DNA of 64,000 bases from Mesaphorura yosii (taxonomy: Eukaryota > Arthropoda > Collembola > Poduromorpha > Tullbergiidae): NCBI GenBank assembly GCA_009869945.1, contig WIXG01000026.1:62001-126000 (forward strand), written 5' to 3'. Both the position numbers and the translations under genes were made by a program. Under the pieces are notes generated by a model that was not told where the DNA came from, ran no database searches, and was given only the letters and a program-made list of their open reading frames with translations. How positions within the stretch are numbered: the stretch's first letter is position 1; each line of letters starts with the position of its first letter. Positions 58,101 through 63,935 of this stretch are shown here, in pieces.

Positions 58101-59009
58101 CCAGTAGGTAAGTGACAATTTGGCAGTGCTAACCGGCCTATTCAAATTCAATATTCATCGACACAGATGCAGGGTAGGCTGATTTTAAGTGAGACGTCAA
58201 CAGAGTGGCGAGCAGCAGCGGACTGAAAATAATTTTAATTTACCCGTCTAATTCTGTTCTCATCGTCCAGTGATTTTATGTTTGGAACTGCAATAACAGC
58301 AAGGAAGTTCGTTCAGTCACATTAGTCCTACGGCACTCGGGCCGCATTCTTGATGGGATAAACGCTTGTTTCTGAGTCATAACAGGAATACTAAGACTGA
58401 CTTTTGTGAGCCATAAAATGCGATTGATTACATTCTGTCGTATTATTTTGCCACTGGTGCGGGGACGAATGACTCGCACCAGTCAATCACAGAGGGACAG
58501 AGAAAGCCACAACTGACGACTGAAATGCATGAGTTTAGAAACTGTCCATAGAGCACAGATTTAGGGTTCCGCACTTAAAATTACCCCTTGCCAATTGTCT
58601 ACTCTTGCCTCATGTATGAAGTACGTGCGAATAGAGTATGCACGAGTAGAGGTGAAAGCGTAGTGGGAATTCTCCTCGTTCATTTCTTTCATTTCCAGGC
58701 TATAAAACAGAAATCGGTTAGAATGTGAGAGCTGCGCCACTGGCATCGCAGTGTCGTTAATGGTTACGAGCTCGGGATTTCAACGCTGGAGAGCTGAAAA
58801 TTAGAATACAACTGTGCGAAGCGTTCACCGATGACTCACATCTTTTCGATATTCCGCGGGATTCCTTTGGGAACGGAAGTGAAACCTCGGTGCGAGCAAT
58901 CCATTTGAAGATTGTAGCACTGGCATCGCGACGGACAATTCCCCAAAATTTCATTACTACTCAACCCAGACGACGTCACGAGCACGAGCACGGCCACTAG
59001 AAGCACCAT
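12913..59009 (-). CDS. sli: Slit, secreted axon-guidance ligand (complete, 33 coding exons)
   Basis: This is a secreted ligand of Roundabout (Robo) receptors that repels axons at the midline and guides migrating cells. Joined exons (minus strand, listed in transcript order below as separate entries) give 4320 nt in frame, 1439 residues. Domain order is signal peptide (1-18), LRR domain D1 (about 24-254), D2 (262-474), D3 (484-676), D4 (681-870), EGF1-6 (about 880-1115), laminin G (1116-1295), EGF7 (about 1327-1362) and C-terminal cystine knot (1367-1439). This is the full Slit architecture; fly Slit is about 1500 residues and human SLIT2 about 1530. In the family, D2 binds Robo, D4 dimerises and the C-terminal part binds heparan sulfate. 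Introns within the LRR blocks are phase 2. No stop or frameshift was found. Sequence motifs throughout are closest to arthropod Slit. Exon junctions are inferred without transcript data. Confidence 0.96.
13231..13257 (-). CDS. sli: slit exon 32: 27 nt microexon, end of EGF7
   Basis: Residues 1356-1364, reading GFGGRFCDE after completion of the split glycine. It supplies the last EGF7 cysteine. Acceptor AGCAG, donor GTATGA. Without it EGF7 lacks its sixth cysteine, although skipping 27 nt would keep the frame. Confidence 0.85.
13339..13599 (-). CDS. sli: slit exon 31: laminin G end, linker, EGF7
   Basis: Residues 1269-1355. [20 protein letters not shown] ends the laminin G fold (PGC). A roughly 32-residue low-complexity linker follows, then EGF7 ([12 protein letters not shown] to VCRCIAG). 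261 nt, donor GTATGA, phase 1. Confidence 0.94.
13679..13902 (-). CDS. sli: slit exon 30: laminin G, second half, GC donor
   Basis: Residues 1194-1268. [32 protein letters not shown] and the IGGLPPN loop. The conserved Gly-Cys after TSFH is rebuilt only with a donor at CACG|GCAAGA, a second GC-type site. 224 nt. Confidence 0.9.
13980..14214 (-). CDS. sli: slit exon 29: laminin G, first half
   Basis: Residues 1116-1193. [32 protein letters not shown] and [13 protein letters not shown] follow fly Slit closely. 235 nt, donor GTATATC. The last codon is split and becomes Ser with exon 30. Confidence 0.95.
14280..14487 (-). CDS. sli: slit exon 28: EGF5, proteolysis site, EGF6
   Basis: Residues 1047-1115. 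EGF5 ([14 protein letters not shown] to RYC) is followed by the linker [10 protein letters not shown] and EGF6 ([12 protein letters not shown]). Vertebrate Slits are cut between Arg and Thr of the equivalent LPRTSPC, so the likely site here is Lys1083-Thr1084 (about 14376/14377). 208 nt, donor GTATAA. Confidence 0.94.
14565..14734 (-). CDS. sli: slit exon 27: EGF4 and start of EGF5
   Basis: Residues 990-1046. EGF4 spans [15 protein letters not shown] to CECKPGF. EGF5 starts at [10 protein letters not shown]. It is 170 nt and ends in phase 0 at donor GTTCGG, which is weaker than most in this gene. Confidence 0.93.
14817..14956 (-). CDS. sli: slit exon 26: end of EGF2 and EGF3
   Basis: Residues 943-989. 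[12 protein letters not shown] closes EGF2. EGF3 ([14 protein letters not shown] to [10 protein letters not shown]) has the calcium-binding EGF pattern D-D/E-C. 140 nt, donor GTAAGC, phase 1. Confidence 0.95.
15030..15246 (-). CDS. sli: slit exon 25: EGF1 and start of EGF2
   Basis: Residues 871-942. EGF1 runs from CNACFNFPC to YHGRHC. EGF2 begins with [15 protein letters not shown] and breaks inside LEEGRF. Wording is strikingly like fly Slit. 217 nt, donor GTATAC. Confidence 0.95.
15342..15505 (-). CDS. sli: slit exon 24: D4 C-cap, ends at a GC donor
   Basis: Residues 816-870. [23 protein letters not shown] and [13 protein letters not shown] form the LRRCT. The phase needed by exon 25 (KCNACF) is met by ACAG|GCAAGA, a GC-type donor. 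GT dinucleotides nearby are out of phase, or weak and add residues absent from other Slits. Confidence 0.9.
15575..15646 (-). CDS. sli: slit exon 23: D4 LRR4
   Basis: Residues 792-815, core [18 protein letters not shown]. Other Slits have SLHGN at the start. A 72 nt phase-2 module with acceptor CACAG and donor GTAAGAC. Confidence 0.95.
15710..15781 (-). CDS. sli: slit exon 22: D4 LRR3
   Basis: Residues 768-791, core [18 protein letters not shown], matching ISYNKLQC of fly Slit. A 72 nt phase-2 module with acceptor TTAG and donor GTGAGTG. Confidence 0.95.
15858..15929 (-). CDS. sli: slit exon 21: D4 LRR2
   Basis: Residues 744-767, core [19 protein letters not shown] 72 nt phase-2 module with acceptor TTCAG and donor GTAAGTTC. 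Confidence 0.95.
15994..16195 (-). CDS. sli: slit exon 20: D4 N-cap and LRR1
   Basis: Residues 677-743. [19 protein letters not shown] is followed by [19 protein letters not shown] without an intervening intron. It is 202 nt. D4 is the Slit homodimerisation domain in the family. Fly Slit has Ala where this sequence has Trp before the cap cysteine (VVWC). Confidence 0.95.
16376..16545 (-). CDS. sli: slit exon 19: D3 C-cap (LRRCT)
   Basis: Residues 620-676. [18 protein letters not shown] and HEFRCT form the cap. It is 170 nt, entered in phase 2 and left in phase 1 at donor GTAAGTTC. Confidence 0.95.
16546..17722 (-). other. slit intron 18 (1177 nt)
   Basis: Between D3 LRR4 and the D3 C-cap. 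A plus-strand ORF at 17212-17553 is rich in Phe, Ser and Ile and looks like translated AT-rich DNA. No further feature seen. Confidence 0.85.
17723..17794 (-). CDS. sli: slit exon 18: D3 LRR4
   Basis: Residues 596-619, core [18 protein letters not shown], very close to fly Slit ([14 protein letters not shown]). A 72 nt phase-2 module with acceptor TATAG and donor GTAAGTC. Confidence 0.95.
17795..18349 (-). other. slit intron 17 (555 nt)
   Basis: Between D3 LRR3 and LRR4. No further feature seen. Confidence 0.85.
18350..18421 (-). CDS. sli: slit exon 17: D3 LRR3
   Basis: Residues 572-595, core [18 protein letters not shown], matching NKM/HKMF..GL of other Slits. A 72 nt phase-2 module with acceptor CACAG and donor GTAAGTG. 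Confidence 0.94.
18644..18787 (-). CDS. sli: slit exon 16: D3 LRR1 and LRR2
   Basis: Residues 524-571 hold two repeats ([10 protein letters not shown] and [15 protein letters not shown]) in one 144 nt exon. This is exactly two 72 nt modules, so the intron that would separate them is absent. Acceptor TTTAG, donor GTATGT. Confidence 0.94.
18874..19021 (-). CDS. sli: slit exon 15: D3 N-cap (LRRNT)
   Basis: Residues 475-523. A short acidic linker is followed by [14 protein letters not shown] and the conserved LREIPQDIP. It is 148 nt with acceptor CTCAG and donor GTGAGTA. The D2-D3 linker looks somewhat shorter than in human SLITs. Confidence 0.94.
19251..19408 (-). CDS. sli: slit exon 14: D2 C-cap (LRRCT)
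   Basis: Residues 422-474. [20 protein letters not shown] and [16 protein letters not shown] are near-identical to fly and human Slit. I end the exon at a GTAATG donor inside the last cap codon. T plus GC from exon 15 rebuilds the conserved cysteine after EEKMK. Reading on without splicing reaches a stop after about 28 more residues. Confidence 0.92.
19409..21030 (-). other. slit intron 13 (1622 nt)
   Basis: Between D2 LRR5 and the D2 C-cap. No further feature seen. Confidence 0.85.
21031..21102 (-). CDS. sli: slit exon 13: D2 LRR5
   Basis: Residues 398-421, core [19 protein letters not shown] 72 nt phase-2 module with acceptor GCAG and donor GTAAGTG. Confidence 0.95.
21280..21351 (-). CDS. 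sli: slit exon 12: D2 LRR4
   Basis: Residues 374-397, core [18 protein letters not shown]. It matches LLNAN(E/K)I(S/N)C of fly and human D2, part of the concave Robo-contact face. 72 nt, acceptor GCAG, donor GTGAGTG. Confidence 0.95.
21352..23279 (-). other. slit intron 11 (1928 nt)
   Basis: Within D2, between LRR3 and LRR4. Plus-strand ORFs here lack recognisable motifs. No further feature seen. Confidence 0.85.
23280..23351 (-). CDS. sli: slit exon 11: D2 LRR3
   Basis: Residues 350-373, core [18 protein letters not shown]. The VLYGN start is diagnostic of this Slit repeat. 72 nt, acceptor TTCAG, donor GTAAGAG. Confidence 0.95.
23352..24288 (-). other. slit intron 10 (937 nt)
   Basis: Within D2, between LRR2 and LRR3. 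No further feature seen. Confidence 0.85.
24289..24360 (-). CDS. sli: slit exon 10: D2 LRR2
   Basis: Residues 326-349, core [19 protein letters not shown] 72 nt phase-2 module with acceptor GCAG and donor GTAAGTC. Confidence 0.95.
24477..24548 (-). CDS. sli: slit exon 9: D2 LRR1
   Basis: Residues 302-325, core [18 protein letters not shown], almost identical to the equivalent human and fly repeat (RLEQN...). D2 is the Robo-binding domain, so strong conservation is expected here. 72 nt, acceptor TAG, donor GTACGT. Confidence 0.95.
24683..24824 (-). CDS. sli: slit exon 8: D2 N-cap (LRRNT)
   Basis: Residues 255-301. A short linker is followed by the cysteine cap of domain 2 ([14 protein letters not shown]), then a hydrophilic run into the first repeat. 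The exon is 142 nt. Donor GTAAGAA restores phase 2 for the next LRR modules. Confidence 0.95.
24825..27045 (-). other. slit intron 7 (2221 nt, D1 to D2)
   Basis: Lies at the D1/D2 domain boundary in phase 1. Nothing else is supported inside it. Confidence 0.85.
27046..27278 (-). CDS. sli: slit exon 7: D1 LRR6 and C-cap (LRRCT)
   Basis: Residues 177-254. The last repeat ([10 protein letters not shown]) runs into the LRRCT motif [16 protein letters not shown], with the later cap cysteines in AKCNSP and EFKCA. It is 233 nt, entered in phase 2 and left in phase 1 at donor GTAGGAA. Confidence 0.95.
27363..27434 (-). CDS. sli: slit exon 6: D1 LRR5
   Basis: Residues 153-176, core [19 protein letters not shown] 72 nt phase-2 module with acceptor ACAG and donor GTAAGTTG. 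The NQ(I/L)(S/T)CI motif marks the fifth repeat of D1 in other Slits. Confidence 0.93.
27581..27652 (-). CDS. sli: slit exon 5: D1 LRR4
   Basis: Residues 129-152, core [19 protein letters not shown] 72 nt phase-2 module between a CACAG acceptor and a GTAAGTTTG donor. It corresponds to the human LRR beginning LDLSENQIQ. Confidence 0.92.
29319..29336. repeat. 18 nt perfect palindrome in slit intron 4
   Basis: CAGAGGCCATGGCCTCTG, fully self-complementary and GC-rich in an AT-rich intron. Confidence 0.85.
31605..31624 (+). repeat. short AGTGA tandem
   Basis: Four perfect copies of AGTGA in slit intron 4. Confidence 0.8.
37428..37499 (-). CDS. sli: slit exon 4: D1 LRR3
   Basis: Residues 105-128, core [19 protein letters not shown] 72 nt phase-2 module with donor GTAAGTA. 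It is isolated between the two largest introns (13.5 kb upstream and 9.8 kb downstream). Confidence 0.93.
44095..44119. repeat. 25 nt perfect palindrome in slit intron 3
   Basis: ATAATGCGATGT and its exact complement are separated by a single C. Confidence 0.85.
47934..48386 (-). CDS. unidentified 150-codon ORF inside slit intron 3
   Basis: The longest non-slit frame in the window. It contains a Trp/His/Pro-rich patch and an Asn-rich run ([12 protein letters not shown]). I recognise no domain, and one ORF of this size in 64 kb can arise by chance. Confidence 0.1.
   Translation of the reverse strand: MERCLSRRICQFGINHCLRRVWGRNSSVGVSYLLLLPMNIMEMWWQLLHAPPPHGLTPTPFSFAFENENSNNNVVYSAGASNVRLKTQASSSATLGGMKVICPDSSVRYAGRNFSQLFFLALSTEGVKKGNNNGMLLHSAIASVHRAGYY
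50965..51036 (-). CDS. sli: slit exon 3: D1 LRR2
   Basis: Residues 81-104, core [19 protein letters not shown] 72 nt phase-2 module with acceptor GCAG and donor GTAAGTG. It matches the second repeat of fly and human Slit D1 (IHTIE/ISTIE...FQDL). Confidence 0.94.
51330..51401 (-). CDS. sli: slit exon 2: D1 LRR1
   Basis: Residues 57-80, with the repeat core [18 protein letters not shown]. The exon is 72 nt and phase 2 at both ends, with a CAG acceptor and a GTAAGT donor. Its first base completes the codon split by exon 1. Confidence 0.93.
51402..58839 (-). other. slit intron 1 (7438 nt)
   Basis: Separates the signal-peptide exon from D1 LRR1. ORFs here are short, poor in recognisable motifs and uncorrelated with splice sites. 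No transposon gene or structured RNA was recognised. Confidence 0.85.
58840..59009 (-). CDS. sli: slit coding exon 1: signal peptide and D1 N-cap
   Basis: Residues 1-56. The ATG at 59009-59007 starts a hydrophobic leader ([11 protein letters not shown]) with likely cleavage after about residue 18. The D1 LRRNT cysteine cap follows (CPSRCQC, MDCSHRG). The exon ends in phase 2 at a GTGAGT donor. An in-frame ATG at 59144 would add 45 mostly hydrophilic residues before this leader. I chose 59009 because it places a normal secretion signal at the N-terminus. Confidence 0.9.
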
Positions 59010-59324
59010 CGAAACTCTTTGTGTTTTCTTCAGAATTTTGTCAGCAAAATGAAGTCTTGACAGTTCATGATGATCATTTCTGCTCCGAATACTTGTGTCA
59101 AGTATTGCGTCCCAAAAGGACCATGCGGAGTTTGAAGTGAACATTATTTTGTTGACTGTTGTATTGTCACCAGAGGCAGCGTTGAGCTTGGGTCGGGACG
59201 CGGCGCAGTACGAAGGATTGTAGCAAGTCGGCAAAGAGGAAGGCGAGGCTGAAGACGGCGCACCCCAAATATATTTACAAACCCACGCTGCAGTCCCAGC
59301 TGGGATTTGTTGTCGAAATTTTAG

Positions 59325-59356
59325 TGACCAAATCGTGTCGGTTTGTCAGTTATAAA
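59325..59356 (-). promoter_or_regulatory. tentative slit core promoter (TATA plus initiator)
   Basis: On the minus strand TTTATAAC (59349-59356) lies about 30 nt upstream of TCACTA, whose A at 59325 could be +1. This would give a 5' UTR of about 315 nt. The spacing is right but the initiator match is partial, and unseen upstream noncoding exons are possible. A second AT-rich box is at about 59266-59275. Confidence 0.18.
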
Positions 59357-62060
59357 CTCTTCCATTAAGACCGTGCCCGTAAACAATGAAAATTCACAGC
59401 GCGATCCCTCTTCCTTTGTAACGCAATTTGTATCGATACAAGATGATAATTTCTTCTGCCGCTTGAGTGTACAAGAGGATTGATCCCTTTCTTGAGAATC
59501 CCTAAGAATTTTGAGACGGTTTCCCCAAATTGTATTGTATGATATTAGTTTATGCAAAACGCCGACTTGGACTCTTTGGTTTCTGATGCGCCCTCCTTCC
59601 AAAAATCCCTTTCAGTTTTTTATACTTCCACCAATTTTGTTATCAGTATCAGTTTCCCTCGCTCTCACTTTACTAAAGTTTCTGGTGTTTACCTACGCTC
59701 TTGTGTTTGATTTTTGCCAGAAGTACATCTCCCAAAAATTCAATTCAGTCACATAGCCCGCGAGATACACAAGCCCAGTCAGTCACAATCGAACAGCCAG
59801 AGACGGATTCTGGCGTGAAGAGCTTAATCTCCAACTCGAACTTGCACGAGTATCTTCAAAACACGAAACAGAATCCAGGACTTCGAGTGACGCAGCGAAT
59901 GATAGTAGAATATTTTATTTGTTCATCAACATTTGTGTTTGTTGTAACACACACCTTCACATTCGAAGAGGATGACATGCACGCACATTGACATTCAACA
60001 ATCATTAGCATACAAGCGCAAGCGTCCGGATCGAAGTCAACTTCTCAGAAACACACTGAATTACGGCTCAGTTTTGTCCGACTCCTTTCACACAAGTCAA
60101 ATTATGGGATTTCCTTTCCCGTTCGAGGCGTACGAATGTTAATCGTTTGCAAGCTGGATAATTTTACGTTGTCTCACTTTGATTATAAAAACACTTGGCC
60201 CTCTTATGCGTTTGGTTGCGGTGCGTGCACGAAATTATGGAAAAATGCAAGAGTTCACAGAGAAGCGTGGTAATACGAGAAATATAGTAACGTAAACACA
60301 AAATATGATGTACGCTGGTCCTAGCAGAAAGAGGGAATCTCACAAATCCGTGTCTCCAGACTAAAATTAGTTCCACTAGTCAGTGGGACAATCAATTATG
60401 TGTTTCCTGAGGAGGAAAAAAAATACTCGTGGAACGGCTGAGGGATGATTCCAAAACAGATAGGGCCGACCAACGACGCTAACGACGTTGTTGATGAAAA
60501 TAAGTGATGACGACCGTTGTTCGTCTGCAACACAATGGCACTCGTAAGGCCGAAACCCACGCTACGCTCGCCCCAGTCGAATCACTTCAGCAATTACTTC
60601 ACACGCAGTCCCAGAATAATGCGTAAACCACAGAGGATGGACAAAAACGAAACTACTTGCACGAGAGAGTAAATCGGTCTAAGACATGTTTTATGTAAAC
60701 ACGAACACAAAGTTGAAGCGTTTGTCTCAACTCTCAAGCAAGTTAACCGAGAAACCAATCAAAACTAGTGGCAAGATTTTATGACCACTAATTCATGGTA
60801 TCCTCCAGTGAAAACGAGAGAATCCTCCTGAACTCTTTAGCAAATATGAGGCACAATGCGTGTGCGAAGTTGAACCACCAGAGAAAGAGCAAAAATTGCG
60901 TGACCCGTCTCGAAAGCTTTTCACTCTACGACTGAGCGTCGAAGAGGAAAGGCAGTTGAAGTTGAGTTGAGACAGCAGAACCAAAAGGGGAGAGATGCAA
61001 ACAAGAATCCACGAAAGGTTTGAGGCCTGCTTCACAACAGCCAGATGAAGCAATGGTGGTGGCCTCACAGTCAGAGCACAAGGCCAGAATTTGTACGTGC
61101 AACTAATAAAGCAGAATCATCGTAAAACTCTGCTATACAGATTCAAATCTTTCCAGATTCAGGCGAGCGGCTACTTTCTTCTGTGCGACCAGTGGACGAA
61201 TTTGAATTGGTTAAGTCAAGAGGAGATTTGAGAGGCTAAAGGTATATCATGTTGCTTGTTGGCAGTGGCCGCACATCCAGAATGAATTTAGATGAGTTTT
61301 AAAATCTTATCGTGAAGCGTCATGCGCATTCCAAAATTTTTCCTCACAAATTACGTTGAGCTCAACTTTGTGTTTACGCTTCGCTTGGGCTCTACAGATT
61401 TGAATCGGAGGAGCTCGTCAAGTGTTGCATGTTTATTTGTGGCCATAATCTGCATTTTCGGTATTTATTAAACGCTTGATCCGGATGAAAACGCTTTTCA
61501 ATTGAGCCGTAAGCAGATGCGGAGAATGAGAAATCATAATTTCCAGTGCAAGCTCAACCACGGACGGATGGTAGCCATAAGTAAAGTAGTCTTGGAAAAA
61601 GCACGGATGCTTTTGTGAAAGATGACGTATTCCTTCATTTTTCAGCACTCATCCAATTTATTCGTGTGTGCACTTCGTGACAGCAGCACCGAGCTGGACC
61701 TTAGTTATATAATAACCTCGCAATTCAAATATTCCCTTCAATGAACACTCAACAACGCATGAGAACCAACAGTGGTTGTCCGTTCTGCGCGTACGAACAC
61801 AGATCCAGCGCCCGTGAGAGAATCAGAGGTTGCCTGCCATAAATAAAGGATTTTTTCCTGGTCGTACCTTTAGAAAGTTTAAAATGAAGCTTGTGTTATA
61901 ATCACAGCCCTTGTCCCTCATTGGAATTGAAAAATCATGATCATCTCACCATCACTGACACTATTTTGAAATACGAGAATGTTATAATTTAGGGGTGAAT
62001 CTGATCATCGTCACGAGCTAATTTTCTCAATGCGTACGATTAAGTTACCATTAATTTGCG
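59357..62060. other. slit 5' flank, no supported gene
   Basis: Upstream of the tentative promoter. It may hold regulatory DNA or noncoding 5' exons, but none is visible. Frames here are short and low in complexity. Confidence 0.55.
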
Positions 62061-62288
62061 GTGAGTCTTCTCGTTGACTTGATGGTTAATAACACCCTGC
62101 AAACTCTAAAATTCTTTCCTGTTCTACCATTTGCCACTGCCCTTTCACGGCCAGTTGTTAACAGCGATCCAGTACTGAATATGTTTGGAACTACAAATGA
62201 GACCATACGTGATGCGTTAAGAAGAGATTTCAAATCGGTTTGGATATACGAATTTCTGGACAAATGCTTCCGGAACGATAAAAAGTAA
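62061..62288 (+). CDS. unidentified 75-codon ORF beside the hAT MITE
   Basis: Opens at a GTG right after a stop-bearing stretch; its first ATG is eight codons in. It reads FFPVLPFATALSRPVVNSDP and DALRRDFKSVWIYEFLDKC before TAA. The amino-acid mix is protein-like, with a faint carboxylesterase flavour that I cannot defend. It may be a decayed exon. Confidence 0.15.
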   Translation: MSLLVDLMVNNTLQTLKFFPVLPFATALSRPVVNSDPVLNMFGTTNETIRDALRRDFKSVWIYEFLDKCFRNDKK

Positions 62289-62714
62289 AACGTGGTGTGG
62301 AGTTGGGATTTCAACATTGCCTTTGGGTCTTTCCTTTCAACAAAGACGAGTTGATGTATCCGGTACGGGAATCAATTTTTCTATTGTTGTGATGAAGTTA
62401 TGATACAATAGGTTGGATAAATTTGCATCGTCATACTGAACAGGTCTTGCACGCCTAATTCAATATCACGCGGAGGTGTGCTCACAGAACAACCTGAGAG
62501 AACTTCGAATGTGGGACTAATGGAGTCGGGCAAAATGATTTCGTGCGTATTTAATTAGGTAAATGATGTCAAGATCTATATTCGGAGTGCATGAACTGAA
62601 ATTCCATGTTGGTCCTTATCTGTCTACACAACAGCAAACACATAGTTTGATTGATTTGCAAACCCGGTCAGGTTCCTTGACGAATGGCGGAGTGAGCGTT
62701 ACAAATTATTAAAC

Positions 62715-62722
62715 TGTATGAC
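62715..62722 (+). repeat. left target-site duplication of hAT MITE
   Basis: TGTATGAC, repeated exactly at 62873-62880. Confidence 0.8.
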
Positions 62723-62872
62723 CAGGGTGCGCTGATAATTATCCATTGATAATTATCATTGATAATTATCCGACCCCCTAATGTTAAGGGCTAGTCGGAT
62801 AATTATCGATTGATAATTATCATTGATAACTATCGGATTTTTTCGAAAAAATCATGATTTTTTCACACCCTG
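62723..62872. mobile_element. hAT-type MITE, 150 bp
   Basis: Ends CAGGGTG and CACCCTG form a terminal inverted repeat, with TGTATGAC duplicated immediately outside at 62715-62722 and 62873-62880. A CAGGG-type terminus with an 8 bp target duplication is typical of hAT transposons. The interior has six copies of the self-complementary decamer GATAATTATC (one with a mismatch) in two clusters that are themselves inverted. There is no coding capacity. The intact duplication and ends suggest fairly recent insertion. Confidence 0.85.
62734..62834. repeat. GATAATTATC palindrome clusters inside the MITE
   Basis: Copies start at 62734, 62748, 62761, 62798, 62812 and 62825 (the last reads GATAACTATC). 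They form two triplets around a central imperfect inverted repeat. Confidence 0.9.
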
Positions 62873-62880
62873 TGTATGAC
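62873..62880 (+). repeat. right target-site duplication of hAT MITE
   Basis: TGTATGAC, identical to 62715-62722. Confidence 0.8.
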
Positions 62881-63625
62881 ACCCGTCGTCTCAAATTCAA
62901 CGAACCATCTGTCCAGGAACTCGTAATTGGAATGCTAACTCATGCTGGCAGATGCCTGGTCAACACTGGACCTTAATTCATGTCACAGATTGCGCTTGTT
63001 AGCATTGTGAATTTCAAAATATTGTTACACCTTGCAAGCATTGATGTTCTGAATCCATTCATCTTAATCATCGGTACATCGTATGACAATCAGTGCTCAC
63101 TTGCATAAACCGTGATGTTGCACATTCTGAATTTATTTGTGTAACTCAATATGGAAGAAAATCGCGAAACTTGGTTGTTCAAGGTTCAAATCATAGTACA
63201 TTTTATAATTTACTACGGCTCCCTAATGGGAACACGACTGAGCTTTGCCGTCTGTACTTGAAATGGTGTGTTTGTAATAATAGTTACGTACTTGCCAAAA
63301 TTAATTCATGAACAAGAGAATTCTTCGCGGAAAATATCAGACTGAAGCCCCTTCCTATCGTAAATGCAATTAATGTGATGACAAGGTCCGGTGGCATTCT
63401 TGACTGACAGTACATATTTCATTAGAGCACGAGAATTTCATTATTGATACCATATGATCTTTTTCACTCCTTTGCTTCGTTTCCAATTGTGTGAAGAATT
63501 GAAAATGATCGAGTTGATCTCATCCCACCACCGTAACTCTTGCGCGTAGGAGTTTTACCAGCCAATCCAGAATTTTCCGCAGACTTTTGAGAATCCTAAA
63601 TATGAGTTCAGGTTTAGCTTCTTAA
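62881..63625. other. flank between MITE and possible right-edge gene
   Basis: Likely contains the 3' UTR of the possible right-edge gene if that gene is real. Otherwise nothing seen. Confidence 0.45.
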
Positions 63626-63871
63626 TCAACTTCGTAAGTGTGTCACTAATGATTGATAAGGATAACCTACAAATTCAGATTGTATTAAATTCTCAAACTT
63701 TCCAATCTTCAGCTTTGGCTCCTCCCCAACTGTGTGTTGCAATCTTGGTTCTGATGTTTGGTTCATTGGATTTGAAACAAGTAACGGACTCCTATGACGG
63801 TTTGGAGGGACAGACACCGTTCTTTTTCGCGAAACATCCAGACTCAATCGTGGTAGTTTCTGCGAAGAATT
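63626..63871 (-). CDS. possible terminal exon of the same unidentified gene
   Basis: After a TTTTAG acceptor the phase-0 frame stays open for 81 residues to a TGA. It is hydrophilic and rich in Ser, Pro and Arg (LDVSRKRTVSVPPNRHRS, KLKIGKFENLIQSEF), unlike chance translations of the AT-rich flank. It could be a disordered C-terminus. No function can be assigned. Confidence 0.33.
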   Translation of the reverse strand, partial: NSSQKLPRLSLDVSRKRTVSVPPNRHRSPLLVSNPMNQTSEPRLQHTVGEEPKLKIGKFENLIQSEFVGYPYQSLVTHLRS

Positions 63872-63935
63872 CTAAAATAATTTGACTACCTTCGTTTGCA
63901 ATCCAGAGGCATTTCCAGATTGCCCAGGTGCTTAC

